From JAJPKK01 sp963787675 (GTDB lineage: Bacteria; Pseudomonadota; Alphaproteobacteria; Rhizobiales; Xanthobacteraceae), in NCBI GenBank assembly GCA_963787675.1, contig CAWBDV010000010.1, positions 248,001 through 312,000 of the forward strand: 64,000 nt of DNA, given 5' to 3'. How positions within the stretch are numbered: the first letter of the stretch is position 1; every line of letters starts with the position of its first letter. Under the pieces are notes generated by a model. It was not told where the DNA came from, searched no databases, and worked only from the letters and a program-made list of their open reading frames with translations. The translations under genes were made by a program, and so were the position numbers. Shown here piece by piece: positions 23,856 through 32,926 of this stretch.

Positions 23856-24815
23856 TCAGGCCGCGGCTTCGACCTCGCGGTTGAGGGCAAAATCTGCGGG
23901 CGGCTCGGGTCCCCAAAGGGAGAATGAATCCTCAGGCTTATGGTAACCGGCTTCCCAGCCTTGGGTCGCCGGGATGTAGTCGATGTCGCAGGAATACTCG
24001 GCGTAGCTGCCCCACGGATCCTTGATGTAGTGGAAATAGTTCGATCCCAGCACGTGACGGCCGAGACCCCAGCCGCTTTCGTAGCCTTTGCCGACCATGT
24101 GCATGGCGCCAAGGCCGATGTCGTTGATGCTGCTCGTGTCCCAGCTGCAATGGTGCATGCCGGGTCCGGGCGACTCCGCAAAGGCCAGGATGTGGTGATC
24201 GCTGCCGTGCATCGCGTGCATGAACGCTACCTTGTCGGAGCGATCGGACAGCCGCAGGCCGAGGATCGTCGAATAGAAATCGATGGCGCGATCGAGATTG
24301 GTCGTAAATGAAAGCACGTGGGACAGGCGACGAGGGTGCACGCGCTGCGCCTTGGAGCGCACCGGCGCTCCCGCAACGCCTTCGGGTGACGACGACCAAG
24401 TCCCGCACGTCTTGTGCCGCGGCGATGACTTGGTCGCGACCTTGATCTCGATGAGGAGACCGGCGGGGTCGCGGAACCAGAAGCCGTTGCTTTCGAATCC
24501 CTTCGGCGCGTCGAGGAGTTCGACGCCGTTCGCCTCGGCGCGCTCCTGCAAATAAGGAAAGTCATCGGCGTAGCAGCCAAACGAGAGGTGATGGAGTTTC
24601 TTGTGCTTGCCCTCGACGACAACGCCCCAGCGCTGATCATGGTCGGATGTCTTGAGGCCAAGCGCTTTGCCGGTGTCCTCCACATCGAGGCCGAACTCCG
24701 TGTAAAACCGTTGCGCAACGGCGACGTCGGGCACTGCCAGCGTGAAATGATCGAGCGAATGAACGCCAAGCCCCGGTTGCCCGGAAGGCGGAATATATCC
24801 ACGATTTGCAGTCAT
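23856..24815 (-). CDS. VOC-family (extradiol dioxygenase-like) protein, two domains
   Basis: 319 residues from ATG 24815, which has AAAGGAGGAAATCA ahead. Two vicinal-oxygen-chelate modules: residues about 18 to 130 (SLDHFTLAVPDVAVAQRFYTE, KLHHLSF, FRDPAGLLIEI) and about 160 to 285 (LSHVLSFTTNLDRAIDFYST, MHHCSWDT, YIKDPWGSYAEYSCDI). The second module offers His, His and Glu positions for Fe(II) as in catechol 2,3-dioxygenase-type enzymes. The substrate is not obvious: neither gentisate nor protocatechuate would need it beside gtdA and pobA. Confidence 0.75.
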   Translation of the reverse strand: MTANRGYIPPSGQPGLGVHSLDHFTLAVPDVAVAQRFYTEFGLDVEDTGKALGLKTSDHDQRWGVVVEGKHKKLHHLSFGCYADDFPYLQERAEANGVELLDAPKGFESNGFWFRDPAGLLIEIKVATKSSPRHKTCGTWSSSPEGVAGAPVRSKAQRVHPRRLSHVLSFTTNLDRAIDFYSTILGLRLSDRSDKVAFMHAMHGSDHHILAFAESPGPGMHHCSWDTSSINDIGLGAMHMVGKGYESGWGLGRHVLGSNYFHYIKDPWGSYAEYSCDIDYIPATQGWEAGYHKPEDSFSLWGPEPPADFALNREVEAAA

Positions 24816-24862
24816 TGATTTCCTCCTTTTTTTCTCCGAAGCAGGGCGAGGTGCGCGCTCCT

Positions 24863-25906
24863 TCAGCTGAATATCTCGTAGAAGCCGCACTTGCGTTGCA
24901 GCGGCGCGTCATCGATCTGGAGCAGGAATGCCGGCGATCTTGTGCGTCGATTGGCAAGCAGGATTTTCGCGTGAGTCGGAATGGCGATGATGTCGCTATC
25001 CTCGAAATGCATGGTCACACTGTCGACCTCTGCCTCGCCTTCGCCGTCGATGACGTGGAGCACCGCGGACGCCGAACGGCGCGGCGCGGCGATCGTCTCG
25101 CCCGGCCGCAGCATGATCGCGGAGAAGCCCAGCACCGGCATGCATTCGCGCCCCGTCTCCGGATTGACGTAGGCAAGCTGCACCAGCTCTCCCTTGGGGG
25201 TTACTTCCGCGAGCGCCATCAGCGCCTCGCTGACCTCTTTCCAGGGATAGCGCAGCAACGGGTAACGCGTGCGGCGGGCGTCGAGCGAGCGATACGGGAT
25301 GAGGCCGGCGCGACGGTAGCGCGATTGCGAGGAATCCGGTTCGTTGCGCACTGCCTGGTGCTCGCCCTCGATCGCGTAGGATGCTTCAAGCGCCTGCACG
25401 ACGGGAAGGTCGAGCGCATCGAGCCAGACCACCGGGCCGGTTCCGTCGTGGCCGTGCTCGTGCCAGAGCCCAGACGGCGTCAGGATGAGATCGCCCTTTT
25501 CCATCGGGCATTTCTCGCCCTGAACGACGGTGAAGCCGCCGCTTCCTTCAATCACCATGCGCACCGCGCTCGGGCTGTGACGATGGTTGGGCGCAGTCTC
25601 CTTCGGCAGGATGAGCTGCAGGCCAATGAAGATCGACGGTGTCGCCTTCATGTTCTCTAGGCCAAGCCCCGGATTGGCGAGCACGAGTACGCGCCGCTCG
25701 GCCTTTTCGATCGGCGTCAGTTCGCCGGCCTTGATGAGGTCCGGCCTGATGTCCCGGTAATGCCAGATCACGGGCTGGGTGCGCCGCTCAGGCTTGTCGT
25801 GCGGCAGGGCCGTGCGCATGGCGGGCCACAGCGGAACGAGATTCTTTTGGCTCAGCCCTTTGCGATAGGCCGCCGGCAGTTCGTCCAAAGTACCGAGACC
25901 GCTCAT
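24863..25906 (-). CDS. gtdA: Gentisate 1,2-dioxygenase
   Basis: Cupin dioxygenase that opens the gentisate ring to maleylpyruvate. 347 residues from ATG 25906 (GAGG ten bases ahead). The first cupin carries the iron-binding His residues in NHRHSPSAVRMVIEGSG and HEHGH; the second cupin (IAAPRRSASAVLHVIDGEGE) lacks them, as in known enzymes. It sits 29 bases after a 3-hydroxybenzoate 6-hydroxylase-like gene, whose product would be gentisate. Confidence 0.93.
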   Translation of the reverse strand: MSGLGTLDELPAAYRKGLSQKNLVPLWPAMRTALPHDKPERRTQPVIWHYRDIRPDLIKAGELTPIEKAERRVLVLANPGLGLENMKATPSIFIGLQLILPKETAPNHRHSPSAVRMVIEGSGGFTVVQGEKCPMEKGDLILTPSGLWHEHGHDGTGPVVWLDALDLPVVQALEASYAIEGEHQAVRNEPDSSQSRYRRAGLIPYRSLDARRTRYPLLRYPWKEVSEALMALAEVTPKGELVQLAYVNPETGRECMPVLGFSAIMLRPGETIAAPRRSASAVLHVIDGEGEAEVDSVTMHFEDSDIIAIPTHAKILLANRRTRSPAFLLQIDDAPLQRKCGFYEIFS

Positions 25907-25935
25907 GTTCAGAACCTCGTTCGCTTGCTGTCCGT

Positions 25936-27120
25936 TCAGGCGGCGAGGCCGGTGCCGCCATAGAGCCATTGCAGGCCGTCGTAGAATTCGGCCGGTGTCT
26001 TCGCGCCGAGAACAGAATTGCGGATTTTCCGTTCGACGCCCTCGGCGTGATAGACCCGCCCCAACATGCGGGACGACAGCACGACCCGATAGGCGCGCAC
26101 GATCCTGTTTTCCTGATAGGCATGAAACGCGGCATCGAAGTTGCGCTGCGATTGCTCGACCTGATGAGCGAGACAGACCGCGTCCTCCATCGCCATGCAG
26201 GCGCCCTGCGCGAAGTATTGGTGGGTCGGATGCGCGGCGTCGCCGAGGAGGGTGACGCGGCCGTTGGTCCAGTTCTCGATCGGCTCGCGGTCGCCTAGCA
26301 CCCAGCGCCGCCACTCGGTCGGAATTTCGAGGAGCTTGCGCGCCTTCTGCACGATGTGGCCGAAGCGCGACAGGATTTCTTCGCGATTGCCGGGCTCGTT
26401 GACTCCGACATTCGCGACGTCGGTCTGGAACGTGGCGACAAGGTTGAAGGTCTTCCAGCCTTGCAGCGGGTAGTGAACCATATGGCACTTCGGTCCCGCC
26501 CACAGCGTGGCGGCGTTCCAGCGCAGGTCCTCGGGCATCTGCTCGATCGGCAACACGGCGCGGTAGGCCACGTGTCCCGACAATTTGAGCGGGTCGCCGC
26601 CGGTCAACTGCTCGCGAATCTTGGAGCGGATGCCGTCGCAGCCGACGACGGCATCGCCCTCGAACGCGGAGCCGGCTGCGGTGCGAACGCGCGCACCCGA
26701 GCGGGTATGCTCATAACCGATGACCTGTTCACGATTGAGGAGTCGAATGCGCTCGTTGGCGCGGCAGGCCTCGAGCAGCACGCCGTGAAGATCCGACCGG
26801 TGGATGACGGCATAGGGATTGCCAAAGCGCTGGCGAAACGGCGCATCCACCGGAATGTGCGCGATCTCCACTCCCGTCAGCCCGTCCATCATAATGAGGC
26901 GATCGACATAGACCGCTTTCGCGCGTGCGGCGGCACCGACGCCGAGGTAGTCCAGGGCGTGAAAGGCGTTCGGTCCGATCTGAATTCCGGCGCCGATTTC
27001 GCCGTAATGATCCGCCTGTTCGAGGACGGTCACGTCGCAGCCCTTCTGCGCAAGTCCGAGCGCGGCCGACAGCCCACCGATGCCGCCGCCAGCAACGACC
27101 ACAGTTGGTCGCTCGCCCAT
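25936..27120 (-). CDS. FAD-dependent 3-hydroxybenzoate 6-monooxygenase (or salicylate hydroxylase type)
   Basis: 394 residues from ATG 27120 behind GGAGGATGAT. Class A flavin hydroxylase: GGGIGGLSAALGLAQKG near the start, the DG motif AVVGCDGIRSKIR, and GDAAHPTHQYFAQGACMAMED. The adjacent gentisate dioxygenase makes 3-hydroxybenzoate to gentisate the best guess; salicylate 1- or 5-hydroxylases are close relatives. First gene of a minus-strand operon of four enzymes. Confidence 0.87.
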   Translation of the reverse strand: MGERPTVVVAGGGIGGLSAALGLAQKGCDVTVLEQADHYGEIGAGIQIGPNAFHALDYLGVGAAARAKAVYVDRLIMMDGLTGVEIAHIPVDAPFRQRFGNPYAVIHRSDLHGVLLEACRANERIRLLNREQVIGYEHTRSGARVRTAAGSAFEGDAVVGCDGIRSKIREQLTGGDPLKLSGHVAYRAVLPIEQMPEDLRWNAATLWAGPKCHMVHYPLQGWKTFNLVATFQTDVANVGVNEPGNREEILSRFGHIVQKARKLLEIPTEWRRWVLGDREPIENWTNGRVTLLGDAAHPTHQYFAQGACMAMEDAVCLAHQVEQSQRNFDAAFHAYQENRIVRAYRVVLSSRMLGRVYHAEGVERKIRNSVLGAKTPAEFYDGLQWLYGGTGLAA

Positions 27121-27215
27121 ATCATCCTCCACTCCTGACAGCCTCGACCTCCGATCGCCCGTCGCCGAATTAGTTTCTCTTGTAACTAAAGTCCTTCGGC
27201 CACCCTGGCTGGACA

Positions 27216-27229
27216 TTGATTTGGATCAA
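27216..27229. promoter_or_regulatory. Perfect FNR/FixK box (upstream copy)
   Basis: TTGATTTGGATCAA matches TTGAT-N4-ATCAA exactly. It lies 130 bases before the stress-protein start at 27346 and 96 bases before the divergent monooxygenase start. Confidence 0.75.
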
Positions 27230-27276
27230 ACCAGGATGAGCAGTGCGCACCTTGCGCCTGAAAAACATCCTCCTCC

Positions 27277-27290
27277 TTGATTGACATCAA
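27277..27290. promoter_or_regulatory. Perfect FNR/FixK box (downstream copy)
   Basis: TTGATTGACATCAA, also an exact match, 61 bases from the first copy on the same face of the helix within about six turns. It is 69 bases before the stress-protein start, so the centre could lie near -41 of its promoter. Confidence 0.8.
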
Positions 27291-27345
27291 CGTGCCAGCC
27301 TCCCGCGCCGTCCAGTTTCACCGGCATGGGACTGAGAGGTGTCGT

Positions 27346-28212
27346 ATGAAATCGATTCTTGTGCCGTTCAGCGGGAGCGATACGGACAGACCATTGTTCG
27401 AGACGGCGTTAGCCGCCGCCCGCCCGTTCTCAGGTCATCTGCAATTTCTTCATGTCCGGGTCGGCGCGGGCGAAGCGGCCGTCAACGATTCACGGACCGG
27501 CTTCGCCATGGGAGCTGCCTTGACCAATGTCTTGAAGAAACTGGGTGACGAGGCAACGACCCGATCGGCGGCAGCAGTGCAGCACTTTCGCGAGCTGTGC
27601 GCGCAATCGAAGATCGAGGTGTGCGATGCACCCATGAGTTCGCAGGGAGTGACCGCGAGCTGGAACGAAGTGGACGGCCAGGCGCTGAAGCGGATCATTT
27701 CCCGCGCCCGCCATTCCGACCTCGTGGTCGTCGGGCGTGCCAAGAAGCAGAATCTGCTGCCTACCGATTTTCTGGATCAGCTGGTCGTCGGGTGCGGCCG
27801 TCCCATTCTGATCGCCCCATCCGCGCCGCGGCAAACACTGACTGGCACGATCATGATCTGTTGGCGCGACACCGCGGAGGCAGCGCGGGCGGTCGGCAGC
27901 GCGATGCCGTTGTTGGCGAACGCCAAGCGCGTGGTGGTCGCGGCTGTCGCCGAGAAGGGCGAGGAGTCCTCCGAATCGCTCGCTCACGTTGAGCGGCATC
28001 TCGCCTGGAACGGCATCTCGGCCGAAATCCGCATCATCAAAGGGGAAGGCGGCAGTCCGCCCGAGTTGCTCGCTGCTGCCGCGGAAAGCTGCGACGCTGA
28101 TCTCGTCGTGCTCGGGGCCTACGGTCACTCGCAACTGCGCGAAATGCTGTTCGGCGGCTGCACGCAATCATTTTTGCGCCAAGCCGATCGCCCGGTGCTC
28201 ATGATGCATTGA
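27346..28212 (+). CDS. Universal stress protein, two UspA domains
   Basis: 288 residues from ATG 27346 with AGAGGTG ahead. Tandem UspA modules: first about 1 to 150 (MKSILVPFSGSDTDRPLFE, HSDLVVVGR), second about 155 to 288 (TIMICWRDTAEAARAVG, ADLVVLGAYGHSQLREMLFGGCTQSFLRQADRPVLM). The second keeps the G-2x-G-9x-G-like pattern in variant form (GAYGHSQLREMLFGG). Two exact FNR/FixK boxes upstream indicate induction at low oxygen. Confidence 0.92.
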   Translation: MKSILVPFSGSDTDRPLFETALAAARPFSGHLQFLHVRVGAGEAAVNDSRTGFAMGAALTNVLKKLGDEATTRSAAAVQHFRELCAQSKIEVCDAPMSSQGVTASWNEVDGQALKRIISRARHSDLVVVGRAKKQNLLPTDFLDQLVVGCGRPILIAPSAPRQTLTGTIMICWRDTAEAARAVGSAMPLLANAKRVVVAAVAEKGEESSESLAHVERHLAWNGISAEIRIIKGEGGSPPELLAAAAESCDADLVVLGAYGHSQLREMLFGGCTQSFLRQADRPVLMMH

Positions 28213-28470
28213 ACGGCGGTGGGCCGAGGGACCGGCGACTCAAATCAAGCGCGCGGGTCGCGCGTTAGATTGATTCGAAACTGAGCAGTCTGCAACGTTC
28301 GTCGGGCTTCCACGCCGCGCGCCAAGTCGCTACCATCTGCTCGCGCTTGGCTCCCACCCAAGCACTACCTCTGAGAATGCCGCAGGATCAGCTTGAGGAT
28401 CAGCGTGGCGGCCGTGGACATTCGTCTGCTGCATCATCACACAGTCGAGACAACACGGAGACACTTTGTC

Positions 28471-29778
28471 ATGGATCGTCGTCGATTCATCAGAACCGCC
28501 GCAGTGGCCGGCACCGGGGCAGCGTTCGCGGCAACGGCAGGCCGTGCCCTTGCAGATAACGGGGAGGCGACGACCAAGCGGTTTACCGAGCAGCGCTGGG
28601 CGCTCGACAACATCATCCGCGCCAACGGAATCGATTGGGACCAGCCGCGCTCGCTTTATCTGTCGGCGCCGTGCGGCGTCGAAGCCAATGCGGATTTCGC
28701 CGCGATCCGCGCGCGGGTGCAGAAGATGGCCGACATCGGTCCGGCCTTTGAGAGCACCGCCCGCCGTCGCGAGGCCAAGGCGAAGGAGGCCGAGGCTGCC
28801 GGCAATCTCATCACCGCGCGCGACAATTGGTACATGGCGGCGATCCACTATGGTGCAGCCGAATGGCCTTACGATGATTCCGGCAAGCTGCACGAGGAAC
28901 TGCATACGAAGAAGCGGGAGTGCTACGGCAAGTACGCGAAGATCGCCGACCACAAGGTCGAGGCGGTGTCCGTTCCGTTCAAAGGCAAATCGATCCCCGG
29001 GTGGTTTCATCTGCCGGCGGGTTATGCCGGCGGCAAGATCCCGGTGGTGATCGCCATACCGGGCATGGACAGTTTCAAGGAAAGCAGCGTGGCCCTCGTC
29101 AATGATCGCTGGCTCGCGCGCGGCGTCGCCGTCCTCGCCATCGATGGTCCGGGCCAATACGAAAGCCCGCTGCTCGGCGTTTATGTCTCGATGGCGAACT
29201 GGATCGATGCCGGCCCGGTGCTGGTGGACTGGCTCGCGCAGCAGCCGGAGATCGATACCCAGAAGATCGGCGTCACCGGCACGAGCTTCGGCTCGTTCTT
29301 CGGAACCATCATGGCGGCGAACGAGCCGCGCATCGCCGCGACGGCGGTGATGTCCACGTGCCTCGAGCCCGGCTGCCACACGATCTTCGAGGAGGGATCG
29401 CCCACCTTCAAGAAGCGGTTCATGTGGATGTCGAATTACACCGACGAGGCAAAATTCGACGAGTTTGTCAAAACGCTCACCTGGGAAGGTCATGCGGAGA
29501 AGATTCGCCGGCCTTATCTCGTGGTCGCCGGTGAGGCCGACGAACTGAGCCCGCTCGCCTACACCGAGAAGATGATCAGCGCGATGAAAGGACCGCGACA
29601 ATTCGTGATTTACGCCGACAGCCGCCATTCCGTCGGCAATGTTCCGGCCGCCAATTTCGGTCCGTTCCCGACGACGCTCGTCGCCGACTGGCTGGTGGCG
29701 CGCCTTGCCGGCAAGCCCTTCGCCAGCGAACGCTGGTTCGTCGAGCCGAGCGGGCGCGTGGCGAGGACGGCGCTTTAG
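28471..29778 (+). CDS. Tat-exported alpha/beta hydrolase
   Basis: 435 residues. The N-terminus is a twin-arginine signal (MDRRRFIRTAAVAGTGAAFA to ALA before DN), so a folded enzyme is exported. The C-terminal two thirds are an alpha/beta hydrolase: VVIAIPGMDSFKE near the oxyanion, nucleophile Ser in GVTGTSFGSFFG, acid Asp in VVAGEADELSP, His in YADSRHSVGN. It resembles FrsA/DUF1100-type esterases with a helical N-terminal cap. Ends overlap cysNC convergently by four bases. Substrate unknown. Confidence 0.8.
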   Translation: MDRRRFIRTAAVAGTGAAFAATAGRALADNGEATTKRFTEQRWALDNIIRANGIDWDQPRSLYLSAPCGVEANADFAAIRARVQKMADIGPAFESTARRREAKAKEAEAAGNLITARDNWYMAAIHYGAAEWPYDDSGKLHEELHTKKRECYGKYAKIADHKVEAVSVPFKGKSIPGWFHLPAGYAGGKIPVVIAIPGMDSFKESSVALVNDRWLARGVAVLAIDGPGQYESPLLGVYVSMANWIDAGPVLVDWLAQQPEIDTQKIGVTGTSFGSFFGTIMAANEPRIAATAVMSTCLEPGCHTIFEEGSPTFKKRFMWMSNYTDEAKFDEFVKTLTWEGHAEKIRRPYLVVAGEADELSPLAYTEKMISAMKGPRQFVIYADSRHSVGNVPAANFGPFPTTLVADWLVARLAGKPFASERWFVEPSGRVARTAL

Positions 29779-31697
29779 CCGCCAAGCCGCGTCGTTATGA
29801 AATCGAGGACCTCGTCGGCGGATTCCTCCGCTCGACGTGCCGCGGTGCGGAGATGGACCTCGGCGCGCTCGGGCGGTTCGTAGGGCGCGTCGACGCCGGT
29901 GAAGTTCTTGAGCTGGCCGGCCTTAGCCTTGGCGTAGAGGCCCTTGGGGTCGCGGGCGACGCAATCATCAATCGGGGTGTCGACGAACACCTCGATGAAC
30001 TCGCCGTCGGCGACGAGGGCGCGCACCATGTCGCGCTCGGCCCGGTAGGGCGAGATGAACGAGCACAGCACGATGAGCCCGCTCTCCACCATGAGCTTCG
30101 CCACCTCGCCGACGCGGCGGATGTTCTCGACGCGGTCGGCCTCGGTGAAGCCCAGGTCGCGGTTAAGGCCGTGGCGGACATTATCGCCGTCGAGCAACAT
30201 GGTGTGGTGGCCCGTCGCGAACAGGCGCTGCTCGACGATGTTGGCGATGGTCGACTTGCCGGCGCCGGAGAGGCCGGTGAACCACACGATGGCAGGCTGC
30301 TGCTTCTTGAGGGCGGCGCGCTCGGTCTTGCCGATAAGCAGCGGCTGCCAATGGATGTTGGTCGCGCGGCGCAGGCCGAAGGCGATCACGCCGGCGCCAA
30401 CGGTGCGGTTCGAATAGCGGTCGATGATGATGAACGCGCCGGTCTTGCGGTTCTCCGCATAGGGGTCGAACGCGACCGGCGAAGCAGTCGAGAGGTTGCA
30501 GAAGCCGATGTCGTTGAGGCCGAGCGTGTGGGCGGCGAGGTGCTCCTGGGTGTTGACGTCGACGCGGTGTTTGATGGCGGTAATGCTCGCGGCGACGGTC
30601 GCCGTGCCGATCCGCGCGAGGTAAGAGCGGCCCGGAATTAGCGGCTCACGGTCCATCCAGATCACGTGCGCGGCGAACTGGTCGGCGACCTCGGGGCGTG
30701 CATCGGGAGCCGCGAGTACGTCACCGCGGCCGACATCGACCTCGTCGGCAAGCGTGAGCGTGACGGCATCGCCGGCTGCCGCTTCGGCAAGTTCGCCGTC
30801 ATAGGTCACGATCCGCGCGATGCGCGACGCTTGACCCGACGCAGCGACGACGACGAGATCGCCACGGCGAACGCGACCCGATGCGATTGTGCCGGCGTAG
30901 CCGCGGAAATCGGCATTGGGTCGGTTGATCCACTGCACCGGAAAACGGAACGGCCGCGCCGCGGCCTCGTCCTCGACCTCAGCCGTTTCCAGGTGAGCAA
31001 TGAGGGTCGGCCCGCGATACCACGGCGTGTTCGAGGATGCCGTGGTGACGTTGTCGCCATAGCGTGCCGACACCGGAATGGGGACGACCGCCGCGAACCC
31101 GAGCCGATCAGCAAACGCCGCATAGTCGGCGGCGATGCGCTCGAAAATCTCCTGGTCGTAGCCGACAAGATCGATCTTGTTCACCGCCAGGACGACGTGG
31201 CGAATGCCGAGCAGCGAGCAGATGAAGCTGTGCCGCCGCGTCTGCACCAGCGCGCCTTTGCGCGCATCCACCAGGATGACGGCAAGGTCGGCGGTCGAGG
31301 CGCCGGTCGCCATGTTGCGGGTGTACTGCTCGTGGCCCGGCGTATCGGTGACGATGAACGAGCGGCGCGGCGTGCTGAAGAAGCGATAGGCGACATCGAT
31401 GGTGATGCCTTGCTCGCGTTCGGCCTGCAAGCCGTCGACGAGAAGCGCGAGATCGATGTCGTCGCCGGTCGTCCCGTGCTGCTCGGAATCCTTCGCGAGC
31501 GCCGCAAGTTGATCCTCGTAGATGAGTTTCGAATCGTGGAGCAGCCGGCCGATGAGGGTCGATTTGCCGTCGTCGACCGAGCCGCAGGTGATGAAGCGCA
31601 GCAATTGGCGGCTGCCGCCGCGATCTACATCGGCGAAGCGCAGGTCATCCGCGGGCGGCTGCGGGTCACGGATTGTGCCCGGCGTCGGCGCATCCAT
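29775..31697 (-). CDS. cysNC: Bifunctional sulfate adenylyltransferase subunit 1 / adenylylsulfate kinase
   Basis: 640 residues. The first 430 are CysN, a GTPase that drives APS formation with CysD: GSVDDGKSTLIGRLL, DTPGHEQYTRN and NKIDLVG are the G motifs. The last 190 are CysC, which phosphorylates APS to PAPS: FTGLSGAGKSTIANIVE is its P-loop and DRDLGFTEADRVENIRR its APS-binding block. The fused NodQ-like form is typical of rhizobia and relatives. Its ATG shares bases with the cysD stop (TGATG), indicating coupling. Confidence 0.95.
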   Translation of the reverse strand: MDAPTPGTIRDPQPPADDLRFADVDRGGSRQLLRFITCGSVDDGKSTLIGRLLHDSKLIYEDQLAALAKDSEQHGTTGDDIDLALLVDGLQAEREQGITIDVAYRFFSTPRRSFIVTDTPGHEQYTRNMATGASTADLAVILVDARKGALVQTRRHSFICSLLGIRHVVLAVNKIDLVGYDQEIFERIAADYAAFADRLGFAAVVPIPVSARYGDNVTTASSNTPWYRGPTLIAHLETAEVEDEAAARPFRFPVQWINRPNADFRGYAGTIASGRVRRGDLVVVAASGQASRIARIVTYDGELAEAAAGDAVTLTLADEVDVGRGDVLAAPDARPEVADQFAAHVIWMDREPLIPGRSYLARIGTATVAASITAIKHRVDVNTQEHLAAHTLGLNDIGFCNLSTASPVAFDPYAENRKTGAFIIIDRYSNRTVGAGVIAFGLRRATNIHWQPLLIGKTERAALKKQQPAIVWFTGLSGAGKSTIANIVEQRLFATGHHTMLLDGDNVRHGLNRDLGFTEADRVENIRRVGEVAKLMVESGLIVLCSFISPYRAERDMVRALVADGEFIEVFVDTPIDDCVARDPKGLYAKAKAGQLKNFTGVDAPYEPPERAEVHLRTAARRAEESADEVLDFITTRLGG

Positions 31698-32639
31698 CAG
31701 AAATAGCCCTCGCGCTTCTTCTTTTCCATCGAAGCAGCTTCATCAGTGTCGATCAGGCGGCCCTGCCTCTCGGAGACCTTCGCGATTTCCATCTCGGCAA
31801 CGATGTCTGCGATCGAAGCGGCGTCGGATTCGATCGCGCCCGACAGCGGATAACAGCCGAGCGTGCGGAACCGCACACGGCGCATCTGCACTTCCTCGCC
31901 CGGTTCGAGCGGCAAACGCTCGTCATCCACCATGATCCATGTGCCGCTGCGGCGAACCACCGGACGCTCCTCGGCGAAATAGAGCGGCACGACCGGAATG
32001 TTCTCCGCCATGATGTAGCGCCAGACATCGAGTTCGGTCCAATTGGACAGCGGAAATACCCGGATCGATTCGCCCGGTTTGACGCGCGTGTTGAACAGGT
32101 TCCACAGCTCCGGCCGCTGGTCGCGCGGATCCCAAGTGTGGCTCGCGCTGCGGAACGAGAAGATGCGCTCCTTAGCCCGGCTCTTCTCCTCGTCGCGCCG
32201 GGCGCCGCCGAACGCGGCATCGAAGCCCCATTTGTCGAGCGCCTGCTTGAGCGCCTCGGTCTTCATCACATGGGTATGCAACGCCGAGCCCGACGCGATC
32301 GGGCTGATTCCCCGCGCCACTCCCTCCTCGTTGATGTGGACGAGGAGGTTGAGGCCTAGCCGGCGCGCCGTCTCGTCGCGGAACGCGATCATGTCGCGGA
32401 ATTTCCACGTGGTGTCGACATGCAGCAGCGGAAACGGCAGGGGAGACGGATAAAACGCCTTGATGGCAAGGTGGAGCATGACGGCCGAATCCTTGCCGAT
32501 CGAGTACAGCATCACCGGCACTTTGAATGCAGCGACCACCTCGCGCATGATCTCGATCGAACTCCGCCTCGAGCCGCTTGAGGTGAGCCGTGAGCCTGCC
32601 GTCCTGCACCACGGCGGCAGAGGCGATCTGATCAGTCAT
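31697..32639 (-). CDS. cysD: Sulfate adenylyltransferase subunit 2 (5' end frameshifted)
   Basis: ATP pyrophosphatase-type subunit that makes APS from ATP and sulfate. The main frame (from 32548) carries VMLYSIGKDSAVMLHLA, the PP-loop SxGKDS, and the long conserved GGARRDEEKSRAKERIFSFR and ends EKKKREGYF. The usual N-terminus, MTDQIASAAV to HLKRLEAE, is one frame away from ATG 32639. Removing one base of the AA at 32560 to 32561 gives LEAESIEIMREVV, the normal family sequence. Either a recent inactivating insertion or a consensus error; as written, only a shorter internal start would give protein. Confidence 0.88.
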
Positions 32640-32926
32640 TCCGCTCCACATTAGGGTTGGGTCGCGCAGCGCGGCGCGAATGGGCCGCACCATAGGCGAA
32701 AGCTGCTGTCCCGCAAGCAATCTTAGCTCGCCGGCAGCCCATTTTGCGGCGAGTTCTTCCCCGCGGCCAGCGAGGTACGGTGCGCAAAGCCAACGGGTCC
32801 GGCTTTTGGCCGGCCCGATGACCGGCTCCGCGTGCGCACCGTTGCTGTGGCGTCGGTGCGCACGGCGGAAGGTACGTCGGGCCAGGATTGCGGCGCTCTC
32901 GGCCGCCTTTGCACACCCTACATAAC

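Noticed and set aside
28330..29628. 432-codon minus-strand frame opposite the Tat hydrolase
   Set aside because: Antisense shadow; no ribosome site and no recognisable motif.
29853..31706. Two long plus-strand frames opposite cysNC
   Set aside because: Antisense of a complete, conserved enzyme; composition (Asp, Val, Gly, Arg runs) typical of mirrored codons.
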